Counted from the first letter of the stretch, positions 17,257 to 26,689 are shown. The stretch: DNA of 64,000 bases from Rhodohalobacter halophilus (GCF_001715195.1 NZ_MDWE01000011.1:102406-166405); one strand, 5' to 3'. Made by a program: numbers and translations. Notes: a model not told the origin generated them from the letters alone.

Positions 17257-18033
17257 TCAGTCGAAATCTCCTTTTCGGTAACGCTCTGTCAGACGCTGTT
17301 CATTCACCCGTTTTAGGCTGCCGAGAGCTTTTTCGTCCACGGCTGCAAGGGTCATTTCCCTCTTACCGAGTGCGCCCGGTGCTTTGGCGACTTTCCAGCC
17401 GCCAACGGCCATAGCTGCACGCGCCTTGGATGCGGCGCAATAGGTGGCCAATTTTGCGCTTTTTGCCGAAAATGAGTGAAGTCTGGTAAAAACGTCCGGA
17501 GTCCAGAGCTCTTCATTTACCTCTGGGGAGAACGGATCATGAAAAATATAGTGGGTCGGCTGGTCAGGGTCCGGCATCTCTTCAAACCGGCCGATAAAGA
17601 GTTGTAATGTAAGATAGTCGTTAAGGTGAAATGTGTTCAATCCGGGTTTTACCTTCTCAAAAATTTGTGGCAGAAGTTCCCGGTAACCGGTTTGATTGAG
17701 CTCATCTCCAAAATCAAAACCCTGTGCAGTCAACACATCCACGGGAAAAGCCTCAACAGAGTAGAATGTGACGCGGGGCGGATGGACAGACTTCTCAAGG
17801 TAATCCTTCAGCAGAATAAGGTTCAGGCCGGTACCAAATCCCATTTCAAAAATGTTCAACTGCTCTTTTTGGGGCAGATCATCAAGCAGTCCGGAAGTTT
17901 CAAAGAAGACAATTCTGCTTTCTGAAACAGCTCCGTTCGGATTGTGGTAGTGCTGATCAAACCGGGCCGAGTAGAGTGTAGTGGACCCATCTTTTGTTTT
18001 CGAAACGATGGGTTGATCAGGTACTGATTCCAT
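17257..18033 (-). CDS. mnmD: tRNA (mnm5s2U34) methyltransferase, MnmD-type
   Basis: A single-domain homologue of the methyltransferase half of MnmC (DUF752). It converts the wobble nucleotide nm5s2U34 to mnm5s2U34 using SAM. The SAM-binding motif is FEMGFGTGLNL (about residues 62-72), followed by YSVEAFPVD. The family motif FHDPFSPEVNEELWTPDVF and GGWKVAKAPGALGKREM at the C-terminus are clear. There is no FAD oxidase domain, so it is MnmD-like rather than full MnmC. It starts 2 bp after the smc stop. Confidence 0.9.
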   Translation of the reverse strand: MESVPDQPIVSKTKDGSTTLYSARFDQHYHNPNGAVSESRIVFFETSGLLDDLPQKEQLNIFEMGFGTGLNLILLKDYLEKSVHPPRVTFYSVEAFPVDVLTAQGFDFGDELNQTGYRELLPQIFEKVKPGLNTFHLNDYLTLQLFIGRFEEMPDPDQPTHYIFHDPFSPEVNEELWTPDVFTRLHSFSAKSAKLATYCAASKARAAMAVGGWKVAKAPGALGKREMTLAAVDEKALGSLKRVNEQRLTERYRKGDFD

Positions 18034-18035
18034 CT

Positions 18036-21000
18036 TTACGCGCTTGCAACTTCATCCAGTTTCACTCCAACCAATCGGCTCACACCTGTCTCAGGCATAG
18101 TGATGCCGTACATCATTTCCGCTTTCGACATCGTTTTTTTGTTGTGCGTAATAATGATGAATTGAGTGTCTTCACTGAACTTTCGGATCATCGATGCAAA
18201 ACGCTCGATGTTGGCATCATCAAGCGGTGCGTCAACTTCGTCCAAAACACAAAACGGAGAAGGCTTTACCAGGTAGATGGCAAAGAGCAGTGCAATCGCC
18301 GTCAAGGTTTTTTCACCGCCCGAAAGCTGGTTGATGCTCGACGGACGCTTACCTTTTGGATTTGCTTTGATGTCTATTTTAGCTTCCAGAGGATCTTCTG
18401 CATCCTGTTCAATCAGCAAATCACAATAATCATCTTCATGAAAAAGCGTGTTGAATACATTTTTGAAGTTCTCCCGGATCTTTTCAAACGTCTCGTTAAA
18501 GCGCTGGGTTGCTGTTTGATTAATCTCATCGATCGTCTCCCGCATCTCCTCCTCAGCCTGTCGGAGATCCTCAATCTGCTCCTCATAAAAGTCGAGGCGT
18601 TCTTTTTCCTCTTTAAACTCCTCAATAGCCAACGGGTTTACATCCCCGATTCTGTTCAGTTTTTGACGCAGCCATGCAATCCGCTCTTTGGCATCCTCCG
18701 GTTTCATATCCTCAGGGAGTGAATGTTCCACCTGATCCATCAATATTCCATAGGTTTCCCAGATGTGATCGGAAAGCGACTGGGCTTTCATCTCCAGTTT
18801 CTCATGTGCCATGGAGAGATGATGTACCAGCTCCAGATTTACATCTTTCCGTCGTCTCAGCTCCTTCAGCTCTTTCTCTATTTCGTTGATGATGCCCCGC
18901 TGCTTGCTGCTCGCCTCTTCAGCCGCTGCAAGTTTTTCATCCGCTTCCTGTTTACTCTCTTTTTTGATGGAGAGCTGTTTTTCAGTCTGCTCAATAGCAT
19001 ACCTATACTTTTCGATCTTCTCCTTACTCTCCGTCATCAGCTCTTTGCGGGAAGTGAGACGGCTTTTCATACTCTTAATGCCGTTCTCGGCACGTTCAAT
19101 ATCCCGCTCCAGGTTATGAGCTTTGTTCTTTACATCCTGGTGTTTCAGCTGCGCATCATTATATCGATTCTGAGCAATCGCCCGTTCATCCTCAAGTTTT
19201 TGCAGTACATCCTTTTTTTGCTTCTGTTGCTTACTCAGCTCTGTAATTTTCTGCTGAAGCTCTTTTTGCTGAGGGTGAAGTGCATCCAGCTCTTCCTGTG
19301 CAGAGTCTAGGTTAGATTGCAGGTTGGATTTCCGATTCTTCAGATCGTTGATATTCTTCTCATATACCTGTGCATTGGAATTCCACCGGCTCGCCTGCTG
19401 CTCAAATTGGCGGATCGATTTCTGCACCTCTTTAATTTGTCGGCGAATGGATTCGGCATCCAGAGTTTCCAGCTCTCCATTTAGCTTGGAAAGCTCGTTC
19501 TCTTTTTTGTTTAGAGACTCCTCAACTTTTTGACGATTACCTTCCAGTTTTTCGAGTTTGTCTTTTAAACCGAGGCGTACACCGGCTTGCTTATTTTTAC
19601 TTCCGCTCTTCAAAAACCGGTTAGCTGTGATTAGATCACCATCTTTGGTGACAGCAGCAGAAACACCATTTTTCAAGGCGCCTTTACCCACTTCAATCGA
19701 ATCGGCCAGGAGCGTGGTGCCCAGCAGCAGTTGCGCAGCTTGATCAAATTCAGAGTCGCAGTTCACCTTATGATAGATTGATTCCCCAAGCACTTCATAG
19801 TTGCTGTTCAGCTCGTTTAAGGGGATAAATGTGGCGCGTCCTTTGCTCTCTTCCTTCAAAATTTTAGAGGCCCGAATGGCGTCATCCATCGAGTCCACAA
19901 TCAAAAAGTTGATCATTTCACCGAGTGCCATTTCCAGGGCCGGCGCAAGTTCTTCAGTCGTATGCAGAACATCACCGACCGGGGTTAATTTCGAAAAATT
20001 ATCCGAATGGTTCTCGGTCAGATAGGTGATGGAGGAGGGGAGAGCTTCATTCGATTCCGCCAGACTCTCCATCAGGGAGATCTCCGACGAAACTGCATCT
20101 TTTCTACTTTTCAGAGAGCGTATTGCCTCCCGTAGCTCTTCTCGCTGGCTCTCAAGCTCGCGCCGTTTCTCCACAGCCTTCTCAAGCTTCACCTCTTTCT
20201 GTTCAAGTTCGCTGTTAGCTTCTTTCAATTTATCCTGAACAAGTTTCAGCTCGCCCTTTGCATTGATGACCTCCTCTTCCAGGTCTTCAATATCACGATC
20301 AATCCGCAACCGGTCATCTTCACTGTTCTCCAGTTTCGATTCAAGTTTAATGCGGTCCGACTGAAGTTTGGTGAGTTTTTTATTGACGTCACTGATCTCA
20401 ATTTCCAGCTCATACAATTCATGACGTACTTTCGTAAACTTCTGCTGAACTTCGTTAAATCGTTCTTTTGAACTTGTCAGACTCTGTTCGGACTTTTCCC
20501 GTTCGTCGTCAAAATTTTCAAGCTTTTCGATACTCTCCTTTTTGAGCTGCTCGAGCTCCGTTAAATCCTTGGAGGCCTGTTCAATATCATTCTGGTGCTG
20601 CTCTATTACCCCCTCTTCGTTTACAATCTTCTCTTTGGTGATGCGCAGATTGGTCTCCATATCCCTGATGGATGCGTGGAGCTGACTTACCCTTCGTTGA
20701 GCTTCCGCCTGATTGCGCTCTTTTTCCAGCAACAGGTTTCGTGATTTCTCTTCATTTCCTTCAAGCTCTTCTACTTTTTGGGCAATTTCCTTTTTCTCCT
20801 TATCCGCGTTGTCAATCCGTTCCTGAAGCGGTTCGAGCTCATCTTTGACGGCATTGAACTGATGGAGAGTGTATCCCTGATCCAGGGAGGTCAGTTCTTT
20901 TTGATACGCTTTGGCTTTGGCAGCTTTGTCTGCCTGAATTTCAAGAGAACGTGCTTTTTTCCGAACTTCAACTAAAATATCCTCAAGCCGCTGAAGGTCT

Positions 21001-21557
21001 TTCATCGTCTCATCCAGCTTTCGGAACGTTTTTTTCCGCTGATCTTTATAGCGGGTTACACCGGCGGCCTCTTCAAACAGTCGCCGGCGATCATTATTCC
21101 GGTCGTTCAGAATTTCCTCAACCATTTTGAGTTCAATCACGGAATAAGCGTCTGAACTCATCCCCGTGTCCATAAACAGTTCCATGATATCCTTAAGCCG
21201 GCAGGGTGTATTGTTAATCAGATATTCGCTGTCACCGGAACGATAGAGTCTTCGGGTGATGGTTAGCTCGCTGTACTCTACGGGCAGGATACCTTTGTTG
21301 TTCACAAAAGTTAGGGAGACTTCAGCCAGGCCGAGGGCTTTCTTTTTAGCTGTACCGTTAAAAATAACGTTGCTCATGGCACTTGAGCGGAGAAGGGTAG
21401 GGCGCTGTTCCCCCAACACCCATCTGAGGGCATCCACCACATTGGATTTCCCGCAGCCGTTCGGCCCTACAATTGCAGTGATACCACTGTCAAATTTTAC
21501 ATGAGTTTTGTGTGCAAAACTCTTAAACCCGTGAAGTTCTAAATCGGATATATACAT
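18036..21557 (-). CDS. smc: Chromosome segregation ATPase SMC
   Basis: 1173 residues, full length. The N-terminal ATPase half has Walker A GPNGCGKSN. Two long coiled coils (about 170-500 and 650-1000) flank a hinge domain (about 515-640, including LTPVGDVLHT). The C-terminal half has the signature LSGGEKTLTAIAL, then Walker B FCVLDEVDAPLDD and the H-loop IIITHNKKTM. It condenses and segregates the chromosome with ScpA/ScpB, which are not in the window. It is transcribed after frr but separated from it by a terminator-like hairpin. Confidence 0.97.
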   Translation of the reverse strand: MYISDLELHGFKSFAHKTHVKFDSGITAIVGPNGCGKSNVVDALRWVLGEQRPTLLRSSAMSNVIFNGTAKKKALGLAEVSLTFVNNKGILPVEYSELTITRRLYRSGDSEYLINNTPCRLKDIMELFMDTGMSSDAYSVIELKMVEEILNDRNNDRRRLFEEAAGVTRYKDQRKKTFRKLDETMKDLQRLEDILVEVRKKARSLEIQADKAAKAKAYQKELTSLDQGYTLHQFNAVKDELEPLQERIDNADKEKKEIAQKVEELEGNEEKSRNLLLEKERNQAEAQRRVSQLHASIRDMETNLRITKEKIVNEEGVIEQHQNDIEQASKDLTELEQLKKESIEKLENFDDEREKSEQSLTSSKERFNEVQQKFTKVRHELYELEIEISDVNKKLTKLQSDRIKLESKLENSEDDRLRIDRDIEDLEEEVINAKGELKLVQDKLKEANSELEQKEVKLEKAVEKRRELESQREELREAIRSLKSRKDAVSSEISLMESLAESNEALPSSITYLTENHSDNFSKLTPVGDVLHTTEELAPALEMALGEMINFLIVDSMDDAIRASKILKEESKGRATFIPLNELNSNYEVLGESIYHKVNCDSEFDQAAQLLLGTTLLADSIEVGKGALKNGVSAAVTKDGDLITANRFLKSGSKNKQAGVRLGLKDKLEKLEGNRQKVEESLNKKENELSKLNGELETLDAESIRRQIKEVQKSIRQFEQQASRWNSNAQVYEKNINDLKNRKSNLQSNLDSAQEELDALHPQQKELQQKITELSKQQKQKKDVLQKLEDERAIAQNRYNDAQLKHQDVKNKAHNLERDIERAENGIKSMKSRLTSRKELMTESKEKIEKYRYAIEQTEKQLSIKKESKQEADEKLAAAEEASSKQRGIINEIEKELKELRRRKDVNLELVHHLSMAHEKLEMKAQSLSDHIWETYGILMDQVEHSLPEDMKPEDAKERIAWLRQKLNRIGDVNPLAIEEFKEEKERLDFYEEQIEDLRQAEEEMRETIDEINQTATQRFNETFEKIRENFKNVFNTLFHEDDYCDLLIEQDAEDPLEAKIDIKANPKGKRPSSINQLSGGEKTLTAIALLFAIYLVKPSPFCVLDEVDAPLDDANIERFASMIRKFSEDTQFIIITHNKKTMSKAEMMYGITMPETGVSRLVGVKLDEVASA

Positions 21558-21591
21558 GTTCTAATTTGTATAAATAGGGAACGGCTGAAAA

Positions 21592-21673
21592 TAAAAAAAC
21601 ATGGTATTTATACCATCGCTAAATCAGTTTGCTCAGTACAAGAAAACAGATTTGACGATGAAATACCATGTTT
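21592..21673 (-). terminator. Long-hairpin intrinsic terminator after frr
   Basis: On the minus strand 13-bp perfect arms (21661-21673 with 21597-21609) enclose further imperfect pairing and end in a run of seven T. The distal arm also contains the compact dyad ATGGTAT-AA-ATACCAT, which alone could act as the terminating hairpin. It separates pyrH-frr from smc. Confidence 0.75.
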
Positions 21674-21700
21674 AAAAATAGAGGGGATCAAACTGCACAA

Positions 21701-22270
21701 TTATACAGTCATAATCTCTTCTTCTTTGGTTTCCAGCATCTTGTCAACCATTTCAATGTATTTGTCTGTCAGCTTCTGAATTTCATCTTCCCCTTCAAAA
21801 CGGCTGTCTTCAGGGAGAGACTCTTCCTGTACCGTTTTTTTGATTTCGTCATTCGCATCCCGCCGCGTATTTCGAATACTTATACGCGCTTTCTCTCCAA
21901 CTTCCTTGGCATGTTTTACCAACTCTTTTCTGCGCTCTTCAGAGAGCATAGGAAGGGGAATACGAATAATATTGCCGTCGTTGTTTGGATTCAGGCCGAG
22001 TCCGGAAGACATGATCGCCTTCTCAATATCCTCCATGGATGATTTATCGAACGGTTGTACAACCAGCAGGCGGGCTTCCGGTGCAGAAACAGATGCAAGC
22101 TGATTCAATGGAGTTTGTGAACCATAGTAGTTCACTTTAATTCCGTCAAGAAGGGACGTAGTGGCTTTACCTGCCCGAATATGAGAGAGCTCTTTTTTAC
22201 AAAAAGCGGCAGCCTCCTTCATCTTGTCATCGGCATCGTCAATAATCAACTGAATTTCTTCTGGTATCAT
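21701..22270 (-). CDS. frr: Ribosome recycling factor
   Basis: Splits post-termination ribosomes together with EF-G. 189 residues, usual length. Typical N-terminus (MKEAAAFCKKELSHIRAGKA), VNYYGSQTPLNQLASVSAPE and IRIPLPMLSEERRKELVKHA. It lies 99 bp after pyrH, with which it is probably co-transcribed; the pair is bounded by intrinsic terminators on both sides. Confidence 0.97.
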   Translation of the reverse strand: MIPEEIQLIIDDADDKMKEAAAFCKKELSHIRAGKATTSLLDGIKVNYYGSQTPLNQLASVSAPEARLLVVQPFDKSSMEDIEKAIMSSGLGLNPNNDGNIIRIPLPMLSEERRKELVKHAKEVGEKARISIRNTRRDANDEIKKTVQEESLPEDSRFEGEDEIQKLTDKYIEMVDKMLETKEEEIMTV

Positions 22271-22369
22271 GGCAGTCTGTTCAATTTAATCTGAAAGTTT
22301 ACTCGCGGGTTCATGAAAATCGAACCCTAACAGCAGGTTTTTAATCAATGTGTGAATTTAAGAAAACTG

Positions 22370-23092
22370 CTACTCATCCCAAACAACGGTTGTACCGACA
22401 GCGTGTTCCGAACAGACAACTTTTTTGAGATTACCCTTCTCATTCATGTTAAATACAATGATTGGGGTTTCGTTGTCCCGGCAGAGGGTGAAGGCTGTAA
22501 GGTCCATCACGCTTAGCCTGCGGCGTAAAATTTCATCGCCGGTGATTCTGTCAAATTTAACGGCGTCGTTGTTCTGTTCCGGATCTGAATCGTAAATTCC
22601 ATCAACACGTGTACCTTTTAGAATGACATCCGCCTCAATTTCTATGGCACGCAGCGAGGCGGCTGTATCAGTGGTGAAGTAGGGATTCCCGGTTCCGGCG
22701 CCAAAAATCACAACCCGGCCTTTCTCCAGGTGCCGGATGGCTCTTCGTCGAATATAAGGCTCGGCAATCTCCTCCATCCGGATAGCGCTCATTAGTCTGG
22801 TGTGTACCCCTTTACGTTCCAATGCATCCTGAAATGCCATGCTGTTGATCATAGTGGCCAGCATTCCCATGTAATCTCCCTGCACGCGATCCATTCCTTC
22901 TGTCGCGCCTTTCACACCGCGAAAAATATTTCCTCCGCCAATTACCACGGAAACTTCAACTCCCTCTTCCTGAACTGCCTTTACCTCGTCTGCATATTGA
23001 GAGAGGATATCCGCGTCAATCCCGTGTCCCTGTTCTCCTAAAAGTGCTTCGCCGCTTAACTTGAGCAGTATTCGCTTATATTGATTTGCCAC
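22370..23092 (-). CDS. pyrH: UMP kinase
   Basis: Phosphorylates UMP to UDP in pyrimidine nucleotide synthesis; amino-acid-kinase fold. 240 residues. Visible are [60 protein letters not shown] and a [13 protein letters not shown] loop. It is downstream of tsf with an intrinsic terminator in the 75-bp gap, so it may have its own promoter or depend on read-through. Confidence 0.97.
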   Translation of the reverse strand: MANQYKRILLKLSGEALLGEQGHGIDADILSQYADEVKAVQEEGVEVSVVIGGGNIFRGVKGATEGMDRVQGDYMGMLATMINSMAFQDALERKGVHTRLMSAIRMEEIAEPYIRRRAIRHLEKGRVVIFGAGTGNPYFTTDTAASLRAIEIEADVILKGTRVDGIYDSDPEQNNDAVKFDRITGDEILRRRLSVMDLTAFTLCRDNETPIIVFNMNEKGNLKKVVCSEHAVGTTVVWDE

Positions 23093-23121
23093 TGGTTATT
23101 TATTTAGAAGTTCATAGATAT

Positions 23122-23154
23122 AAAAAAGGCCACCTTTTGAAGGTAGCCTTTTTT
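23122..23154 (-). terminator. Bidirectional intrinsic terminator between tsf and pyrH
   Basis: AAAAAAGGC and GCCTTTTTT arms extend to an 11-bp GC-containing stem with one G-T wobble and a tiny loop. There are T runs on both strands. It would end the rplM/rpsB-tsf transcript. Confidence 0.8.
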
Positions 23155-23167
23155 GAAGATAAATAAA

Positions 23168-23998
23168 TTATGCTTCGCCAAGCTGCAATCGATAGAAGTT
23201 CTTGACGAGGGGAGCATTGTTTTGCTCCAGATACTCTTTCACGGAAATTCCGTTGTCTTTCACGAATTTCTGTTCGTGGAGAACGCGTTCTTCGTAGAAA
23301 CGTCGGAGTTTTCCTTTTGCTGCTTTCTCAGCAATCTCTTCCGGTTTTCCTTCGTTGATGAGTTGCTCTTTTGCAATCTCAAGTTCTTTCTCAACAACGG
23401 AAGCGTCAACGCCGTCACGTGTAGCAGAAAGCGGATTCATAGCAGCAATCTGCATCGCTATATCTTTTCCAACGTTGTCGTCAGAAAGGTCTCCGTCAAA
23501 ATCTACAAGCACGCCAAGCTGATTGCCCGGATGGATGTAGTCGATCAGGGTTCCGTCCGTTTCAACGAGTACAACACGGGCGATTTCGATTTTCTCACCG
23601 ATTTTACCGACCATTTGCTCCAGGTGCTTCTCAACGGTCAGCCCGTCAATTTCTACACTCATCAGATCATCTGCGCTGGTGATGTCGTTATCGTAGGCAG
23701 CATCCAAAAATGTTTTGGCCTGATTCTGGAAGTCATCATTACGCGCCACAAAATCTGTTTCGCAATTGATTTCGATAGCCGAAGCCTTTTTACGATCATC
23801 GCTGATACGGGTCAGGATCAATCCTTCATTGGCTTCACGTTCGGCACGCTTCTCAGATACCTTTTGTCCTTTTTTACGGAGAATCTCAACAGCTTTGTCC
23901 ATATCGCCGTCAGCTTCTGCGAGGGCTTTTTTACAGTCCATCATGCCCGCTCCGGTTACATCGCGAAGCTTTTTTACATCTTTTGCACTAATGCTCAT
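23168..23998 (-). CDS. tsf: Elongation factor Ts
   Basis: Nucleotide-exchange factor for EF-Tu. 276 residues. The N-terminal UBA-like domain holds the signature LRDVTGAGMMDCKKAL. The core has the second family motif INCETDFVARND. It is located 27 bp after rpsB, the near-universal rpsB-tsf pair. A terminator follows directly. Confidence 0.97.
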   Translation of the reverse strand: MSISAKDVKKLRDVTGAGMMDCKKALAEADGDMDKAVEILRKKGQKVSEKRAEREANEGLILTRISDDRKKASAIEINCETDFVARNDDFQNQAKTFLDAAYDNDITSADDLMSVEIDGLTVEKHLEQMVGKIGEKIEIARVVLVETDGTLIDYIHPGNQLGVLVDFDGDLSDDNVGKDIAMQIAAMNPLSATRDGVDASVVEKELEIAKEQLINEGKPEEIAEKAAKGKLRRFYEERVLHEQKFVKDNGISVKEYLEQNNAPLVKNFYRLQLGEA

Positions 23999-24025
23999 TG
24001 GATCAGAAAATTTTTCAGTTCGGGT

Positions 24026-24928
24026 TTACTCTTTGTCAGAATCGTTATCGTCTTCTTTCTCATCTTTAGCTTCAGACTTTTCTTCTTCTTTGTCTGAATC
24101 AGATGTTTTTCGACGACGCTTACGCCGTTTGGTTGTTTTACCGGCCTTGGCTTCAGCCTTCTCACTGTCCTCATCAGAACCGGAATCTTTCTTGGCTTCG
24201 GCGGCTGCTTCTTCCATCAGCTCTTCTTCTTTAATTGCTTCGCGCTCTGCATTACCTTCGATGATGGCATCGGCAATCTGAGTGGTGATCAGCTGAATGG
24301 TTCGTGCTGAGTCATCATTTGCAGGAATAATGTGATCCGGAATATCAGGATCACTGTTAGTATCCACCATAGCGATGATAGGGATATTCAGTTTCACTGC
24401 TTCATTAATCGCGATATGCTCTTTAATGGTATCCACAACAAAAATAGCACCCGGAATGCGAGTCATGTTTGCAATACCGCCAAGAGTTAATTCGAGTTTT
24501 TCGCGCTCTCGTTCGAGCATCAATCCCTCTTTCTTGGTCAGTTCATCAAATGTACCATCCTTCTTCATTTTCTCAATCTCTTCCATACGAGAGATGCTCT
24601 TGCGAACGGTACTGAAGTTGGTGAGCATTCCGCCCAACCATCTGTGAGTTACAAATGGCATCCCACAACGGATCGCTTCGGTTCTAACAATATCCTGAGC
24701 CTGCTTTTTGGTTCCTACAAAGAGAATCGTTTTTCCGGCACGGGCAAGTTTTGTAACCTCATCCAGGGCTTCCTGCAGGTAGTTGTTAGATTTTTTGAGA
24801 TCAATAATGTGAATACCGTTTCTCTGCATAAAGATGAATTCTTTCATCTTCGGGTTCCAACGGCGGGTCAGGTGGCCAAAATGTGCACCTGATTTTAGTA
24901 GTTCTTCTACGCTTGCTGCTTTAGGCAT
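24026..24928 (-). CDS. rpsB: 30S ribosomal protein uS2 with charged C-terminal extension
   Basis: uS2 core, with [45 protein letters not shown] and [19 protein letters not shown]. The core ends near residue 230. A further 60-70 residues are extremely charged: first [14 protein letters not shown], then a basic [10 protein letters not shown] patch, then an acidic [12 protein letters not shown] end. Total 300 residues, longer than the usual 225-255. It is preceded by a 220-nt structured leader and followed by tsf. Confidence 0.96.
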   Translation of the reverse strand: MPKAASVEELLKSGAHFGHLTRRWNPKMKEFIFMQRNGIHIIDLKKSNNYLQEALDEVTKLARAGKTILFVGTKKQAQDIVRTEAIRCGMPFVTHRWLGGMLTNFSTVRKSISRMEEIEKMKKDGTFDELTKKEGLMLEREREKLELTLGGIANMTRIPGAIFVVDTIKEHIAINEAVKLNIPIIAMVDTNSDPDIPDHIIPANDDSARTIQLITTQIADAIIEGNAEREAIKEEELMEEAAAEAKKDSGSDEDSEKAEAKAGKTTKRRKRRRKTSDSDKEEEKSEAKDEKEDDNDSDKE

Positions 24929-25149
24929 GGTATTTTTGTCTTTTTTTGAGTTAGTCCTCTACACAGGTCATCCCCGATGCGCTAATCCCGTTTTAAACAG
25001 GGACACTCGGCGAAGGGTCGCTGTGTATGTGTATTTCAGGCGCCGGCCTTTTGCCGATGCCTGAGTGAGAGTTAAAAAGTTTCTTAAGTAGGAGTCGAAA
25101 GGAGGGAGCAGTGGTTAAATGTAAACCTGCAACCTGAAGTTTGGCTCTC
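24929..25149 (-). ncRNA. Structured 5' leader of rpsB-tsf (candidate autoregulatory RNA)
   Basis: The rpsI-rpsB gap holds no gene but several stems on the minus strand. A hairpin at 25037-25063 has an 11-bp helix with one mismatch and an AAAA-containing loop. A long-range 7-bp helix pairs 25021-25027 with 24960-24966. Inside it a CCC(t)GTT/AACGGG hairpin lies at 24987-25002. The first hairpin has no T run after it, so it is not a simple terminator. Feedback control by S2, known for rpsB leaders in other phyla, is an inference. Confidence 0.5.
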
Positions 25150-25536
25150 TTATCGTTTAGAGAACTGGAACTTCTTACGAGCTTTAGGCTGACCGTACTT
25201 CTTACGCTCTACCATTCTGTCGTCTCTTGTAAGCAGTCCGTGCTCTTTCAGTACTCCGTGTACATCTTCATTCAAGTCATCGAGTGCGCGAGCGAGTGCC
25301 AGGGAGATAGCTCCAGCATGGCCGGTTACTCCACCGCCTCTAACGGTTACCTTGATGTCATACTTGCCGTCAAGTTCGGTAACCTCAAGGGGAAGACGCG
25401 CGATATTTACACGAGCCTGAGTGTTGAGGTGCTCTTCGAGCGGTTTACCGTTCACGATAAACTCACCGCTTCCTTCTTTGATGTATAAACGAGCTGTGGA
25501 CGTTTTACGGCGTCCGATGTAATTTTCTTGTGTCAT
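25150..25536 (-). CDS. rpsI: 30S ribosomal protein uS9
   Basis: 128 residues. Typical GRRKTSTARLYIKEGSG N-terminus, VTVRGGGVTGHAGAISLALARAL, and the C-terminal tail RKKFQFSKR that reaches the ribosomal P site. It follows rplM by 9 bp, the conserved rplM-rpsI operon. Confidence 0.98.
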   Translation of the reverse strand: MTQENYIGRRKTSTARLYIKEGSGEFIVNGKPLEEHLNTQARVNIARLPLEVTELDGKYDIKVTVRGGGVTGHAGAISLALARALDDLNEDVHGVLKEHGLLTRDDRMVERKKYGQPKARKKFQFSKR

Positions 25537-25545
25537 TATGAGAAT

Positions 25546-25989
25546 TTAGATCTCTAAAATTTCTGGTTGTTGTGCAGTATGTGGGTGAACTGATCCTGCA
25601 TATACCCGCAGATTTTTCATGATCTGTCGGCTAAGCTTATTCTTAGGCAGCATTCCTTTCACAGCTATGTTGATCAGGGATGTCGGATCTTTCTTCTGCA
25701 TGTCGAGAGCAGATGTAAATGTTTCAGAACCGATGTAGCCTGTATGCTTAAAGTATTTTTTGTCAGTCAGTTTTTTGCCGGTCAGAACAACTTTTTCCGC
25801 GTTGATAACGATCACGTTATCGCCGGTATCGGCATGCGGGGTAAACTCCGGCTTATGTTTCCCACGAAGGACAGATGCAACACGCGAAGCGAGGCGCCCC
25901 AGCGGCTGATCTTCTGCATCAATAATTACCCACTTTTTATCTACAGTGGCTGATGTTGCGTTGTATGTTTTATTACTGATCGTATTCAC
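25546..25989 (-). CDS. rplM: 50S ribosomal protein uL13
   Basis: 147 residues from a GTG start. Family motifs are KWVIIDAEDQPLGRLAS, LRGKHKPEFTPHADTGD, VINAEKVVLTGKK and KGMLPKNKLSRQIMKNL. An upstream in-frame ATG at 26058 would add 23 hydrophobic residues not expected in L13 and would sit in the candidate -33 element. The GTG at 25989 has an AGAG ribosome-binding site upstream and gives the standard N-terminus VNTISNKTYNAT. Confidence 0.96.
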   Translation of the reverse strand: MNTISNKTYNATSATVDKKWVIIDAEDQPLGRLASRVASVLRGKHKPEFTPHADTGDNVIVINAEKVVLTGKKLTDKKYFKHTGYIGSETFTSALDMQKKDPTSLINIAVKGMLPKNKLSRQIMKNLRVYAGSVHPHTAQQPEILEI

Positions 25990-26027
25990 GATATTCTCTT
26001 TGTTTTCTTGCAAAATTGGAAAGTTGA

Positions 26028-26058
26028 AAAAGATAAAGGGATTTATCGTGTATTGCAA
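26028..26058 (-). promoter_or_regulatory. Candidate promoter of rplM-rpsI
   Basis: On the minus strand TTG (complement of 26056-26058), a 20-nt spacer and TATCTTTT (complement of 26028-26035) fit the TTG-N19-21-TAnnTTTG consensus with one mismatch. The predicted transcript start is about 30 nt before the GTG of rplM. Confidence 0.5.
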
Positions 26059-26403
26059 TACTGAATTGATTCAAAAATCATATCCAGCACTTCACTCTAT
26101 TTTCACTTCACCCAAACCGCCCGGTTCCAGCCCTGAACGACCAGGAAGTGGCTGCGATGAAGCTGATTCGATTACGGCCGAACTATTTGAAAATATTATT
26201 CATCGGTTTGACATTGATTCAATATGTATACATATATATCCCTAAGAGCAAAAGGAACATGTGAGTAGTGAATTGTCAGTGTTAAAGCGATAAGTCATGT
26301 TTACAGTAAAACGAACTCTCCTTTTGTGATCATTTGAATGCAGCGTGCATTCCAAGCCGATAATAACGGTTTATTGAAAATTTAATTAATCAATGGTCAT
26401 GAT
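26059..26403. repeat. Direct-repeat block, copy A (242 bp core) upstream of peptide cassette 1
   Basis: 26111-26352 matches 28019-28260 with no gap and five substitutions by eye over 242 bp. It starts with a relic that, on the minus strand, reads GWNRAVWEE-stop, close to the C-terminus GWDWTVWEE-stop of the M28 peptidase at 29822. It ends with the perfect palindrome GAATGCA-GCG-TGCATTC (26336-26352). I regard it as noncoding flank and leader DNA of the peptide cassette. The last 51 bp before the ATG at 26404 are less conserved. Confidence 0.75.
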
Positions 26404-26689
26404 ATGAATCGATTAAAAACAACACTGTTAACACTATTTTCAATAGCAGCTTTTTCATTGCTGATGATGTTCAATATTACAATCACGGATGGCGAGTTTG
26501 ATTTTTCTCTGTGGGGGGAATCAGTTGTAGCAAATAGTATAGATAGTGAAAAAAAGTTGTCTGGATCCTGAGGATGAAGATGAATATTACTACGATAATA
26601 CAAACCCCTGGGATGCAAGAAACTGTAATTTGGATGGAGAAGGGTGCCTCACATGCACATCAACTCCAACAGACCCAATTGAAAACTAA
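26404..26689 (+). pseudogene. NVEALA-like secreted peptide gene, cassette 1, with a frameshift in an A7 run
   Basis: The ATG frame encodes a hydrophobic leader almost identical to that of the paralogue at 28312 (NRLKTTLLTLFSIAAF), then FDFSLWGESVVANS, and hits TGA at 26569. Dropping one A from the A7 run at 26549-26555 restores a frame that runs to TAA at 26687. It encodes an acidic DPEDEDEYYYDN stretch and NCNLDGEGCLTCTSTP, matching the paralogue's NCNHAGNGCVPCTSTP. The intact, conserved downstream part means a recent frameshift, transcriptional slippage or a sequencing error. FDFSLWGESVVAN resembles the NVEALA-peptide region, though this is a weak similarity. It lies 24 bp before its propeller partner. 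Confidence 0.65.

Noticed and set aside
17994..18722. 242-codon open frame opposite smc and mnmD, with a further one at 18723-19310
   Set aside because: Antisense shadows of a long coiled-coil gene; no motif and cysteine/phenylalanine-rich composition.
23153..24097. 314-codon open frame opposite tsf
   Set aside because: Antisense shadow of a well-conserved gene, Phe-rich, no recognisable domain.
25946..26245. Plus-strand open frame sharing its last about 50 residues with another at 27881-28153
   Set aside because: The shared part is just the near-identical 242-bp noncoding block. Upstream parts are unrelated, the first overlaps rplM antisense, and there is no ribosome-binding site.
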